This document shows, piece by piece, positions 36,935 to 49,517 of a stretch of DNA of 64,000 nucleotides. Position 1 is the first letter of the stretch, and the number at the start of each line of letters is the position of its first letter. The notes beneath the pieces are model-generated. The model made no database searches. It had not been told where the DNA came from and worked only from the letters and a program-made list of their open reading frames with translations. This DNA comes from Kalaharituber pfeilii (lineage: Eukaryota; Ascomycota; Pezizomycetes; Pezizales; Pezizaceae), in assembly GCA_015179045.1 (NCBI GenBank), contig WHUZ01000053.1, positions 62,001 through 126,000 on the forward strand, read 5' to 3'. The position numbers were made by a program, and so were the translations under genes.

Positions 36935-39900
36935 TTACAACTTGGGCCCCGTCTCCTCAAACTCCTCAAGCGGTTTCACCGGCTTCGCTGCTCTCGTCAA
37001 CTCCAACCCCGCCTTCCACGCCACCACGTCCTCGATCACCACGCTATCCCGTAGCGATTCTTCCGCACCTTCCTTTACCTCGCCACCTCCCACGAGCTGC
37101 GGGTGCAGCTGTTTCACCAACTCCTTCCCCTTCCCCACCACCACCTCCAACTTCTCACCCTCCAACGCCCAATCCTCCTCCAAATATCTCTTTACCGTAT
37201 CCACGATCTTCTCCTGGCTATTCACATCCACATCCTTGAACGCCCTAGAGAGAACCTCAGGTTCCGCCTTAATACCAGCGTCGATGAGGAATTGCGCCAA
37301 GTTTTGAACCAGTGTCTGCTTCTGCTGTTCTGGGGTTAAAAGGTTCGCGGAGGCGTTTTTAGCTGTAGACCTCTCAGCGATGAGGTGAATGGAGAGCTTA
37401 GCGCGTTGGGGGGACGAGGAGTGGATGTAGGTTTGGTAAAACTCGAGAAGGTCCACTTTGTTAATTGTGCGGAGGATAGCAACCTCCTCGTCACCTATAT
37501 ATCGTCGCACGTCTAACATCAATCCTCTCTGCACTAAAAAGACTTGGTCTCGAAATCGAGGCACTTACGCTGCGTAAAGTCATAGAAATCATCCATGATA
37601 TGATTCCAGAACCTCATGCTTTCCTGGTCAAGATTCTTAACTTTCTCCAACCTCTTGTTAATCAAGCTATTGACATGTTTCTTGAACTCCTCTGCAGACA
37701 TATTGGTAAGAGTTTCCTTGAAGTCTTCCAGGAATTTTTCTATCCGCGATTCCAGATACGCAGCGCTGCGCTCGGATTGGATAAGGATTCGATAGGTCAT
37801 GGTAGTGTGGGACAAGAATGGACCAGACCAGACAATATACCCTAGCTGTTCTTGTGTTCGGAGGCGGTTGAATGCAGGTCTGCATACTTTAATATTAGCG
37901 AACTGCTAACCACACATTTCCCTGAATTAGATAACTTACTCATCTGTGACCTGCGAGAACAAATTCAAGCATGCTCTCAACTTTCTATCCACAGTCTCTC
38001 CCACAAACAAGTGATACTCAATACACGAGTTCACATTCTGCGGATCCTTGAGCAGTCGTGGATAAAACCATTTCGACCCAGGCGGTATAATGAACGATCT
38101 CTTGCTACTAAATTGTGAATACTGAAGTGCCTTAGGCCTAAACACTTCCTCAACTTGGTGACTTAACCGCAAAGCCTCGTCCTTGTACAAATTCCCATGG
38201 GCCAGAACCTCAATATGCATTTGCTTGAATAGGTGGGGGACAAAAGATGCAACATCTTCCATGGTCAGGCTCTCAATCTCGTCAAGCATTTCCTCAGTTA
38301 ACCAGTGTCTCTCAACATTCAGGTACTTTGACCATTCTCGGATTTGTGAGTATGGAGGAGCTAGATCCCAGTTCTTGTAAGATTTGGTCATGTAGTCCTT
38401 GACAACAACAAAGCGGTCCGCTTTTACCTCCAGATACCGAATCTTGGTAAGAACTTTCTCGAGTAAGTGGGACATCTTGTCATTGTAACCTGCAATCTGA
38501 AGGGTAAATCCAGTCTTTCCAGCCGAGAGATCATAGTCCAAGCCAGCAATTTGAGCATCATAGGCATACTCATTTAGCGCATCCTGGACCAACTCACACC
38601 AGAATTTGGCTCGAACGATGTTTGCTGGGTTTGCGTATACCAGAGGACTAGAGAGATAATCAGCATAACTTTCTTGAAGTAGTCCACTGCGGAAAGATAG
38701 GACTGACTTTTTCATTTGGATAGTAAGAACTGCTTTTGGTACCCAAAATGTGTCATCTTTCTTATACCAAACCCTCATTTTCTCGGTGTTCTTAATTAGC
38801 GTAGGTGCCTTCGTAGGTTCTTTCACTTCCCGCTTAGCCACTTCCAAATTGGTCGGAATAAACTCGTTCTTGTGAGGTAAGTGCAATCCCTCGGGTATTG
38901 GAGCATTTGGGCCCACTGTCTTGCGAAGTTCATTTAAGAAGGGCTCTGGTATCTTCTCATTAAAGTACTCCGTTCCATACCATTTCTCTTTGACATTTGG
39001 AACCTTCCCTTTGACTGGCGTTTGAGAAACAACCATAAGTTGGAACGCCTCAGGACTAAGGAATTCCATAGCCTTCGTGATATTGATTGGGTCGTATTCC
39101 CTCAAAAGATATCCGGATAGCAGCCACTCCTTGGGTAATGGCTTGTGCATGACCGGTGATAGTTTTGAAGTGAACTTAGATGCATGTGATTTTTGGCGAA
39201 ATCTGAAGTCCACTTCTGACATCATCTGCAGTTCCTTGAAAACCCACTCCTGAACTGGGGTGTTCTTGATGAGATTGATGTACTGGAACGTAACTTTCAC
39301 AATCTCCTCATAATGTTCTATGAACCGAAACAGTTAGTACTACTCTACTGGTGGAGGGGAGGGGGGGAAGCAGATTCTATATTTACCCAATCCCTGGTTA
39401 GTGAGTGTCATGCCAATTTGGAAAAGCCCTGCACCAGAGCAAAGGATATCAACACCCGCCCTCAATCCTATTACCCAACCCTTTTCTTTTAGGTACGCTA
39501 AGATTGATCCAGGTCCCTCATGACCAATGAGGTGCGAAAAGTATCTGGATGGTTGAGATTTGTATAAGTGATCCTCATCCCAGAATGGAAAGGTAATCTC
39601 GAGGCTCTTCTCATCTGTTACTGGTTTGGCAAAGCATTGCGTCTGTATATGTAGGACCTCGTGTTAGATAACGAAGTGTTTATTGTGATTGATTGGGCAG
39701 AACCATTACTGACCAGTAACTCCTTCTCAGTTAGAGGTTTACCCTCCCATGTTGGGCGTGGCAGGTCTTTGTTCTTAACCCCCGAGAACATCTCCATCAC
39801 CCAATTTTGTAGTGTATCCAGATCCTCTCGCCCAAGGACTACTAGTTTCATTCCGTTGGCGGAATAATATTTTTTGTGGAAATTAATAAACTCTTCTCTT

Positions 39901-40564
39901 ACATTGATGCCCCTTTTAGCAGGTTCATCCCTCAATGTCTCCAAACTCCCCGTTGAAAAGTGGCAATAAGGAAAATTTGGGTTCGATAGAGACCTTGCGA
40001 GTTGATACAGTCTATGGGTATCTTGTTGCAAGTTTTTCTTGAATTCAGAGTCTACTGCTCGCAGCTCCCGGTCCAAGCAATCCTCGAGAAAAAGAGGCGC
40101 AATGAAAAATTGAGCAAATCTATCCAGGGCACCATATAAATGCTCATGACCCACTTCAAAGTAGTAGTTTGTCTCCATACGGGCTGTGTATGCGTTCGAG
40201 TAACCGGCATGGGCAGCCAAGAACTGGCCGTACTCGTTTTCCTCAGGATATTTCTTGGTCCCCAGGAAAAGCAGATGCTCAACTGCATGTGCTTGACCCT
40301 AATATCATATTAGTGTAAATTCTGAGTATTCGGCAGGGAAGCACATGCTGGTAGATCTTCACTATCTGAGAAACTTCCCACATGGACTGATAAGCTTGCA
40401 CTGGCTTTGTCTGTATCTTTGTCACTGACGAGAAGAGCCTCCAATTTGTTTGGAAGCTGAATGACTCGATAAGAACGGTCATCGAGCTGTGGTTTCTGCA
40501 ATTCAGATGCTAGAATGAGTGGAATGGCCGGCTGGGCTGGAGGCTGACGCTCAAGGTCAGACAT
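36935..40564 (-). CDS. STE23: Ste23/insulin-degrading enzyme-like M16 metallopeptidase
   Basis: Zinc metallopeptidase of the insulysin family. In yeast, Ste23 helps mature a-factor pheromone and degrades small peptides. Six exons: 40564-40349, 40298-39714, 39642-39387, 39317-37940, 37879-37569 and 37494-36935, in frame, 1101 aa. The inverted zinc motif HAVEH gives His76, Glu79 and His80, with the third ligand Glu157 in AVDSEF. The 81-residue spacing from first His to Glu equals that of human IDE. The C-terminal half keeps LRTQEQLGYIVWSGP. The first intron (40299-40348) needs a GC donor. I chose the ATG at 40564 (MSDLERQPP); the frame stays open upstream to 40948 without ATG, with STSTPAPFSQL-like sequence, so an alternative N-terminal leader is possible. 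Confidence 0.95.
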
Positions 40565-43500
40565 TCTAGTGAAGGTGTCGAAGGACTGATGAATGCTGTT
40601 GCAATTTGATGAGACTCTGTTGAGAGGGACCGGTACCTTGTCGGACAGCTGTGAAAAAGGGGCCGGTGTTGAGGTGCTAAAACAAAGCTGGGGCTGTTGC
40701 GGTTGTTTTCTTTGCCAGTATGGATAAAAGAGACGGTGGCTGTAGATTGTAAAGTTGAAGCTATGGGCCCCACTAAATTTACTGACAAATCTTGTTGCGC
40801 CGCCCCTCGCTGAATGCGGTACGGTGGGCCCTGTGGCTGCCACGACTATCGACAATATGGTGAAGCCGACGATCAGCGGCAGAGGCAACCACAGCCGTAC
40901 GCACCGTTCTACACCAATTATCAACAGTATCAGAATCTGTAAAGGCAATTGAGGAAGCTAGCGTGGCGAGAGACGGGTTCTGTGCCTCTGAACTGCTCGC
41001 GAGAGGGGCGTGGGAGTGGGGAGTGGGGGTGGAAGGTGGGGGAGAAATGGGGAATGTGGGGAGTTGGGGGGAGGTGGGGTAGGTTTAAGCTGGGCAGAGA
41101 GAGGGGACACGATAGGAGGAAGGACCAAGGAAGGGGTATAGGTGTCTCGAGGGGGGGGGGGGAGGGGTGAATTTGAGAGCATACTAAATGTACCAGTACC
41201 AGCAGACAGGCAAGCGAGTGGCATGCGTCCTTCAACCGTGAGCGAGAATCGGCACCAGCAGGGGGGGCGCTAGGGACTTGTGAACTTTCAGACCGCAGGA
41301 GACCGGGTCGGCACGGAGTCCGGGGTGGGCAGCGGGCGCGAGGGATATCTCCGGCGTCCGCAGTGTGGTGCGCGGTGGGGTCGCAGGCGTTCCCGTGCTG
41401 GTCGCGTTGTCTCTGCCCAAATGCCCACTGGATTCTAATGTGCAATGCGAGCAACGGCATTGCAGCCAGAACATGAGTGCTTGCTTGCTTGTATGTAGCC
41501 TGCCGGTACGAATCACTTAAAAGTATGCATTTGCTATCACACTCCAACAGTTTCTCATGAAGCATGCTTTCCACGCAGCGTGGGATAATGGGCGGCGGCG
41601 TAGGCCGGCCAGCTACAGCATTTGAAAACGGCTAGATATTTCAGTCCTGACAAGCATAAACAAGAGTACGCTGCTGCTGCGAGGGGCTTTCTGTGGTGCA
41701 GAAGCCGATGACAAAATGTAGAGTACGCAGCTCCCTCATGCCAGCGCTGGGAGGAGATCTCAATCAACCCAGCTGAATGGCTAAGGATGCAAGGCAAGAG
41801 ATTAATCAAGTGTGGGTGTGGCAAGCACAAGCCAACCTGTCCTTTCATTCAGGTAAAAATCCCCAGGCAACGCAATCGACAGAATATGCAGTAGCCACCA
41901 ATGGTCACGGCACGCAAAGGCACGAGCCAGACCCAAGGCATGATGTACCACTTCAGCAATTATCGCGTTGGCCTACGTGCACAACAAGACGTATGAGAAT
42001 GGAGTTCCGAGAAGATAATGCCCGTGCTTTACAATATGCTTTGTGCTACATGCTATGGGCATCGGATGGATATTTATGGTCGCGTATATTAATCATTGGG
42101 AAACCTGGCGTCGTGACAAATTACAGCACTGGTGCGGAAATCCTGTTATCGATAAGCAGTGGATTTTGTTCGCTATTCGCAAGTCGTTAAGAGCTTTTGC
42201 AGCAGCTGAAGTGCGTGAGAGCTGCTCCCCTCTAGCAAATGCTGATTCAACAGTAGTTGCCCAATATGAGTAAAGCAATAAATGAAAGTAATATATGTGT
42301 CCTATCGAAGGCATGCAAGATCGTCCCTTTTTATCCTTCTCGCCTATCTGATATGCATTACATGCACCGTCATAGAGAGTCCATGCTTCTGTGCAAGGCA
42401 ACCCAGCATTTTATTGTCCTTGTACTATTACACAGGAGTTTGACCTCAAACTCTCAGAATACATCAGGAGATCGTTGTCAAATTCCGCCTCTGAACAGGC
42501 TTTTCATATACACTGATTTTGAGTATATAATGCCCTCTTCACCCCTTTACAATCTCACTCATTCCCACTCTACAGGGAAGATCCAGGAAATTCGCAAGCC
42601 AACCACTCACTCTGTCCACTACTAATTTGCTACAGTGTTAAATTACACTGATGCATTTCGTCAGCGGTTTATAATCATCAGCGAGAACACCCTTCTGCGC
42701 TCACATATGGTAGTTTTGCAGATGTGATTCCAAGGTCGCTCTGGATCTAGGTATACGGAACTGGCGATTCCCACAGAGAACGGGACACCAGGAGAAGCTC
42801 GCGGCAGAAGCTCCCAAGTCATATCTTGCCACACAACATTTTGCATCAGCCCAATAGTTGAATAAAGGGGAAGCTATCGAAGGCTACTTTTTCTCATATT
42901 GATGCAAGTAATGTCCCAGTTCAGAGTGTGCACGCTGATAGCATGCAAAGAGCTGTTGGGGCAAGACCACAGGCATGAGACGCGAGAGGAAGCTCGTGAA
43001 GCATGACATGCGACGGAACTATGTGACATAGTTACCAATACACTAGCAATACCTATGATACGACCACAAGCATAACACAAAACACTATCAGACAATACTC
43101 ATGGCTACTGATCCCTTATCCTAGTAAATAATGTGAGGAACGAAGAGTGACATATACTGTATCATCCAAAGGGCGCCACCAAGCCGGAGCAGGAAGTAGC
43201 GAGTGCTTCCTGGGTACGTCAGCCGAGAGGGGCGGTGCAAGGGGGTACACATGTAGCTGGCGACGGCGCTGCGGGGCGGTTTGCCGGCGGAAGGCGCGGG
43301 AGGGCCGAGGGGCCGGGGAGCGTTCGCCCGTACTAGCGCTATGGAGCCATTCTGTTTGTATCTATCATAACTAGTAGAACTCTATTGCAGTGAATCCAGT
43401 CGCACGTCCATTAACTATGTATGTATTACTAGAACTGTACTCGTCCTCGTCCTCTGCCTCTGAATGTGTCAGCTCTCATCGCTGGGCGAGCATGAGACTC

Positions 43501-44244
43501 GCCCCTGGCCTCCAATGTAATGTCGCTTGCATTGCGGCCCCTTGCGTATCCAGCTGCCGGCCGCTAATGGCAAACTGCCGTCAGGAGACTTCATTTATGG
43601 CGCAGCGATAGAGCACTTGTATCGTACTTTCGCTAAAGGCGGCCTGTACGCGTGGCAAGCTTCCTCTTCTTGAACTCCGAGTTTCTGATGGGGCGCAAGT
43701 TCTGGGGCTGGGCCCGCCAACGTTGGCATCGCACCCCGTTGCGGGCGACACGTAGACGTCAACCCTTGAAGCCGCGCTGCGCGACAGTACAATACAGTAC
43801 CGTATTCACTCACTTAAGAGGTGAACACAAACGCGCGCTAGTGTGGTCTTGGCAGAACTTGAGGCGCTATTAATCGCGCTAGCGCCCTCTTTGGTGCAAT
43901 ATTGGTATTACTAAGTACAGGAATGCAGTAGTAGTAGTCTCATGCCAGGACCCTCTGGCTGCTAAAATCTCCAGCTTCTCCATTATCTCTACTTTGTAAT
44001 GGAGGTGGTAAACGCAGAGAATTATCACCCGCCAGACCAAAAGACACTTGACTAGTGATGCTTGCTAGTCTTCTACGTAGCTCATATAGCTATTGTGCGA
44101 CTGCGACACATTGCGCATTTCATTTTTGCATCTTCCACCCAGTGACCCCGTATATCATTACTCGTATATTACCCTTTCGGCTATGACAAGATTAACTACA
44201 AAATAAAGGAATAAAGATACACAGTAAAATAGCATACCATGCTC

Positions 44245-44303
44245 TGTTCTCGTGCCTAGACTCTCTTATTTAAGCGTGCCAAGAGAGTCTGGGCACGAGA
44301 ACA
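44245..44303. repeat. Head-to-head inverted copy of the dispersed terminus (hairpin)
   Basis: TGTTCTCGTGCCTAGACTC at 44245 is mirrored by GAGTCTGGGCACGAGAACA ending at 44303. The arms are 23 bases with two mismatching positions, around a 13-base spacer. The arm sequence is the same as the dispersed family seen at 11962, 13400 and 30752. Confidence 0.75.
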
Positions 44304-44610
44304 ACATTCTGCCACAGTAAGGAAATTTATTTATTTATTTACTCGCATGCCGCCCTGTAGGGCTATGGTGAGATTAAGTACATGAGGAAGTAAAAGGAAT
44401 AACAAAGGCGAAGAAGGAAAAGAAATTACCAAGTGATGTCAATGAATCCAACAGGCCAGCCCAGGCCATTCAGGCAGGTTTGAGCCAATTAAACGAATCC
44501 CTCCACAGCTATCCAGGTAAATTAAGGTCAGTGTTTACCAGATTGTTTGAGTATTTAAATGGGTAGAATCTTCCATATTTTAAACAGCAGCGGTCTATGA
44601 CTTTAGTCAA

Positions 44611-44697
44611 GTATGTATCACATACCTAAATGCTCACCATAGTCTACAGGGTGGCATACGAGTAATGACAAAAAAAAAAAAAAAAGGTATGTATCAC
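44611..44697 (+). mobile_element. Second 65-bp A-tailed insert with 11-bp direct repeats
   Basis: GTATGTATCAC is present at 44611-44621 and 44687-44697. Between them are 48 bases ending in GAGTAATGAC, a run of 16 A and one G. The arrangement matches the retroposon-type insert at 8296-8388, including the total insert length of 65 bp. The two inserts share only short sequence (CTACA followed by G-rich sequence). Confidence 0.55.
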
Positions 44698-45661
44698 TTT
44701 ATATTCAAGTATATATACTAACAAATATTTTAGAAATGATGGACCTTCCAGACGATACAACAGACGGGACTCAATTCTTCAATGATGATACCTAATGGGC
44801 AACTGTCAATTACTGATAGTGGAAATATCCAGGACTATTAAAATCTAACAGTCTCCTACTTCAGCTCTCAGATCCTTCATAAATCAGTCTCCGTGGTAGT
44901 GAGGTTAGCATCGCGGTAATTCGGGCATCATCACGTGTCCTTCCGTAATACACGCACACTGGCGCTAAGAGGCTTGCCAAGACCGCCATAGCGCGCGCTT
45001 GTGTTCTACCTCTTAAGTGAGTGCATACGGTAGCGACGGCGTCGTGAATGCCCGGGCGGCCGAACGCGCCTGCCCATCGCCCGCCCGCCGCTTCCTATCG
45101 ATAGGACAATTTTGGCTGTCTCTCCTGCGGGTGCCGCCATGCCCGGTGCAGCGTAATGCGGGCTGCCCCTGACTCCACCTTGCACTCCCTCATCTCCCCA
45201 GCTTCTTCGTACTTGTCCCTTTTCTCCTGCCAAGCCCCTGCGCTTGCAGCAATCCCGCTGTTTATATGGCTTAGGGCTCCTCGTTTTTGTTTTCCCTTAT
45301 TCCTCTCTTCTCTCTCACACCCCCCCCCCCCCACCCCCAAGTCGTTCGTTTGTAGAGTTCGTCAGGCTCGGCAAACAACCCGCCATTCGTTTACACAGGC
45401 AGAGTTCAGTCCTGTCTCTGGCTCCTTCAGGACTCCCCCACACTCATTCTGTCCCCTCACTCGCTCTGTTCCTATACGTTTCTTTCTCACTTCGTTTTTT
45501 TTATATGAAAAAGGAAATCTACTTCTCTCACCTAACACTTTCTTCGCTTTCTCTCGGCCTATATCGTTTCTAAATTAGTTTCTCCTTCCCTCAAATCCCT
45601 CCACTCGAGGACCTTCTATTTACTGGCACATACCTACTCCTGCACTTTCCACGTTTACATC

Positions 45662-45775
45662 ATGTCTCTTCTCGGCCCGAACCGCAGGACGGAAGGAGCA
45701 AAAAAACCCAGCATGGAGGCCAAATGGCTTTGGAAAAGAGGCGCTAAAGGCGAGGGTGCTCGGATCTCCGTATAA
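45662..45775 (+). other. Upstream open reading frame before the acidic hypothetical gene
   Basis: An ATG in good context (TCATC before it) opens a 37-codon frame, MSLLGPNRRTEGAKKPSMEA and onward, ending 61 bases before the next gene's ATG. Its sequence looks coding. It would be the first exon if a splice existed, but the donor at 45770 and the acceptor at 45823 are out of phase with the main frame. It is therefore either a regulatory uORF or an exon joined in a way I cannot resolve. Confidence 0.35.
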
Positions 45776-45836
45776 GCAACGGGATGGAACCCTTCACCCA
45801 CGCATCTTCCGCGGGCATACAAGTTGCCCATCGGAG

Positions 45837-46925
45837 ATGACAATGCCTGCCCCTCTGTCACCCATGTTCACAATCGTTTCTTCTCCAAAGAATGCCTTTC
45901 TCGATACCCATGTTATGGCTGTTGTTACTGTTCGAAGAGAAATTGAGGAAAGCCCTGGTACCTATCTTAGTGCGATGAGTGCGGTGTTTTCTGCGAATTC
46001 CATCTACAACCAGACTCGTGTTACGTATGAAAAGGAATCCATTTCATCATTCCAATTAAGGGCTATGGTCGAAGCACTATCTGCCGCTTATAACGCTCAG
46101 GTGTTTTTGAAGGCAGCAGGGTGTCAAAGGCTTGTCATCACGATTGATAGAGATATGGAGTGGATTGCCCGTGTTCTATGCCGATTTCACGATCTGGTTG
46201 ACCGAGCTGTCGACGATGAAGTTCGTCTCTATGAGTATGTACGCTATCCAGAGCAGATATCTCACCTGGTTGAATTTTTAGAGACATTTGAAGCTGTAAC
46301 CAAGATCAAGGTTCAGTTTTGGCCGACCGAGAAAGATGAATTGACGGGCGCATATTTATGGGCTAGCAAGGCTATTGACCATGCTATTTCAAATTATGAG
46401 AGGGATTATTATGGTGTTTTCGATGACTCAGATTACGATGAAGATTACGACGAGGAGATGGATGAGGATGAATTCACAAATTCAGATGAAGAGCCTGAGC
46501 CAAAGGATATTTCGGCTAATGAACTTGATACCAATCCAAAGATTGTTACGGACTGCAGCGAAGACAAGATGGACAGCATGGACCCGATTGATGTTGAACA
46601 TGAACGTGCTACTGAGGCTCCGGTCATGAAGGATGAGGTTACTAATGTCTGGTTCCCAGAGGCAATACAATCTGTTGGCATTGTGCCTTTCGAGAAGATG
46701 ATTGATGTTTCTGAAATCAATTATTCCGGCTTTCCGGGCACCGATGGAAAATATGCCTATGTTCTTGCTCAAATTCCATTCGGGACGACCAATCTTGAAG
46801 AACTACTCCTTGCTCCTCCATTCAGAGACGCTGCAGATTCGGTCAGTTTTTGCCCAGATGGGCTCAAACCTCCCATCTTGTGTCTGGATCGTTTCACGGG
46901 TGAGGTCAAGGTGGGGCCGAATTAA
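45837..46925 (+). CDS. Hypothetical acidic protein, possible RNase H-like fold
   Basis: Intronless frame of 362 aa from the ATG at 45837; the frame is open further upstream but lacks ATG. The N-terminal 170 residues alternate beta-like and helical stretches (HVMAVVTVRREIE, SFQLRAMVEALSAAYNAQVFLKAAGCQRLVITID). This is reminiscent of ribonuclease H-like domains that fungi carry as single proteins. I cannot confirm the catalytic acidic set. A highly acidic linker (DDSDYDEDYDEEMDEDEF, about residues 198-215) follows. It leads to a C-terminal part with VWFPEAI and GKYAYVLAQIPFG. There is no signal peptide and no transmembrane segment. Function unknown; the RNase H idea is an inference. Confidence 0.75.
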   Translation: MTMPAPLSPMFTIVSSPKNAFLDTHVMAVVTVRREIEESPGTYLSAMSAVFSANSIYNQTRVTYEKESISSFQLRAMVEALSAAYNAQVFLKAAGCQRLVITIDRDMEWIARVLCRFHDLVDRAVDDEVRLYEYVRYPEQISHLVEFLETFEAVTKIKVQFWPTEKDELTGAYLWASKAIDHAISNYERDYYGVFDDSDYDEDYDEEMDEDEFTNSDEEPEPKDISANELDTNPKIVTDCSEDKMDSMDPIDVEHERATEAPVMKDEVTNVWFPEAIQSVGIVPFEKMIDVSEINYSGFPGTDGKYAYVLAQIPFGTTNLEELLLAPPFRDAADSVSFCPDGLKPPILCLDRFTGEVKVGPN

Positions 46926-48347
46926 TTTTCATGGTATGTTTGCTCTAGTTGATCTCCATTATTGTTATTTTTTTTTTGTTTGCCTTATCACGCTATCCGA
47001 ATGATGAATACACTTCGTTATAACCCAGCTCACTCAGAGTGCTCCCCAAATGGAGTAATGATGGGAACGCGAATTATTAATCCTGACAGTGCATTTCGAG
47101 TACTGCTTTCGTTGAATGAGCTTTCTATTATCAAGAGTATGAGCTAATATGGTCAGTGTTATAGGGCCCACCCACTCGGCGCCTTGTATGATATTTGTTT
47201 CAGCTGATCAAAACCCTGGGGCTATGGTAATGAGCCTCAAAAGCTGTTTCATAGGCGTGTACCTGCGGCCCACAATGGTTAGGCATGCATATTTGTGAGA
47301 CAATCTACAGAGGGTAACACAACGGATAGTATCGCAAATCCACCTCTCCATAACCTGAACCTTGCGGAGGATTGTATTTTTTCTGGTGCAACTGCTGTTT
47401 CGCGAGACTGTGGAAATTTGTATTGAAAAACAGAGTTGTCTGTTTACTTTGGTATTGTGATACTCTGATTTATATTGTCTCTCGTTATGTATCGTTTGTC
47501 TCTGTTATTAAGATAGCTGGTCTGGTCTTTCCCTTTTATAATTTTATTGCACCGCATTGTCAAATTGTTAATTGAGCCTTTCGCCCTGACCCAGGGTATT
47601 ATACATCGCCTTACTTGTGTTCTTACAGTACTATGGCTACATCAGGTTTCATCAACCCTTTTTATTTTTATTTTTATTATTTTTATTTTTTTATTTTTTT
47701 CCCCCTTTGCTTGCTCAACTACTAGAATGTTTTAATTTTTGTTTTGAACTTGCAATTGTAATTTCGTCTCTTTCTGCTTGTCTGTTATGTAAGCCTCAAG
47801 TGCCAGCAGCTCATATCGGTGTAGGCTTCACATTCAATCCGTCGAAGGCAGGCTGATTTCATGGCAGGCACATTCAGGGTAATGAAACGCGAGACGGACG
47901 TGATGATCGTAGCGAAGGCAAGCTGCCAGCTTCGTGCCATAAGGTCCCTGCAGTGAGAGGTTCGTCAGAGAACAGTAGCCTGGGAGTAGGTGTCGGTGTG
48001 CAGGCAGCCGGAATGTCGTGTAGGAAAAAGAGGTTCTATTCGTCTATATGACATAATACAAAAGGCAGAACAAGCGGACTGCCCTACGGATCTTTCCATA
48101 TATGGGTATCAACAGGATTTCGTTTCATGCTGTCAATGCTGGACTATGCTACTTCATGCATCCTGCATACATAGTCTATCTGCTGCACTACGGCATCCAC
48201 CAGTCTGAAAAGCCAATTTTCGCTTCATATTAATCCGTGAAACTACCCCGCAGTAAATCCATCCACCTATGTATTCTAGAGTTCAAACACCCCTAGTTAC
48301 TGTAGGAATTGGTTCATCAGAGACTATAAACTCAATGAGACCACCTT

Positions 48348-48384
<37 letters not shown>

Positions 48385-49517
48385 GGTCTGGCTGAACCCA
48401 CCAGTGGATATACTTTATAAAGGATCACTAACGGTGCACGGAATAGGAAAAAGAATGCTACGGACCGTGGAACCGAGTGGGAAGAAGAATGCTGCGTGTC
48501 GTGTATTGTCTTATTCAAGACGGATCTGATATATGGGCAGGTTTTCTTCATGTTTTGTAAAGTAATTTACACACAGCGAAGCACTTTTTATTTGCAATAT
48601 GTGGTATCGCACTACCAATTGATGGGAGCGCAGACCATGAGATTTCCATTCGAGGTATAGAAGAGTACTCGATAGGAGACTGGCGTGAAGCAAGTTCTTA
48701 GGAACAAGAGGTTATCATTCTGAGAATAAAGAGTGATTACGAGTTCGCAGGCTTGCTATACAGACGGCACGTTCGATTCGGATTTCGAGTTTAACGAGAG
48801 TGACGATGGGGAAGAGTGGGATCCCCATTATGAATAGGAGCAGGAGGATGCTTGCAGTACCAGTGGCGCTGGTAGAATTGGTAACGCTCGCAGCGCTGTT
48901 GATAGTCCTCTCAGTGTCGCTCCAGTCTGGCTCATCGATTAAAAGCTCTAAGAATTACCTTGGGCGAGGAAACCTTGTAAAAGTTGTCAGTTATTCAAGT
49001 TATACGAAACCATTTTTTATAAGAGGACCATTTTCGTAGAGGTCACCATCCTCCCACATTCCTCAAGAGAGGTCCCTTTCGAACTAATTCCTATGGTATC
49101 GTCAAAAAATCGTTGAACTACCAAACAAGATCTAAATTCGTAATCCTTCGGACTTTTCGAATCTTAAGAACCTTCCGAACGAAAAAAAAATTTTTTCCCC
49201 CAATACTCTCCCACAATTTTAACTTCTCCAATGGTTCCTTCATCGTCAGAAGGAATGTTCCGTCGGATAAAGGAGGACGAAACGATATACATGTGGTGAA
49301 TATTTTTGTCCTGCTATGTTGCTACGGCATTCTGTATTTTTTTGGTTCACATAACCCCACATACAAACTACTGGTTTGGTTGGTTGGCTGGCTGTACTGA
49401 AGGTTTACATTCTAGCTGTTTATATCGTCAAATTCCGCATGTGATAATCTTCCATCGTGTTCACCACTACCCTTATCTCCTACTCCACCATTTCTACTTC
49501 CTCCAGCACCCCCTCAC
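46926..49517. other. Intergenic region between converging genes
   Basis: No gene is supported. It has a T-rich block (47,660-47,700) and an A run of about 31 at 48349-48380, without a convincing flanking duplication. Both neighbouring genes end into this gap. Confidence 0.5.

Larger units (their letters stand above)
40565..45661. other. Intergenic region with repeat fragments
   Basis: No gene is supported in 5 kb. G-rich blocks (40,980-41,165, including 13 G near 41,149) lie upstream of STE23. A 23-bp inverted repeat with a 13-bp loop lies at 44245-44303. An A-tailed 65-bp insert is at 44611-44697. From about 45,170 to 45,600 the plus strand is CT-rich, as in many mould promoters and leaders. 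Confidence 0.5.

Noticed and set aside
48349..48380. Long A run, possible retroposon tail
   Set aside because: No direct repeat matching the downstream GGCGGTCTGG was found upstream.
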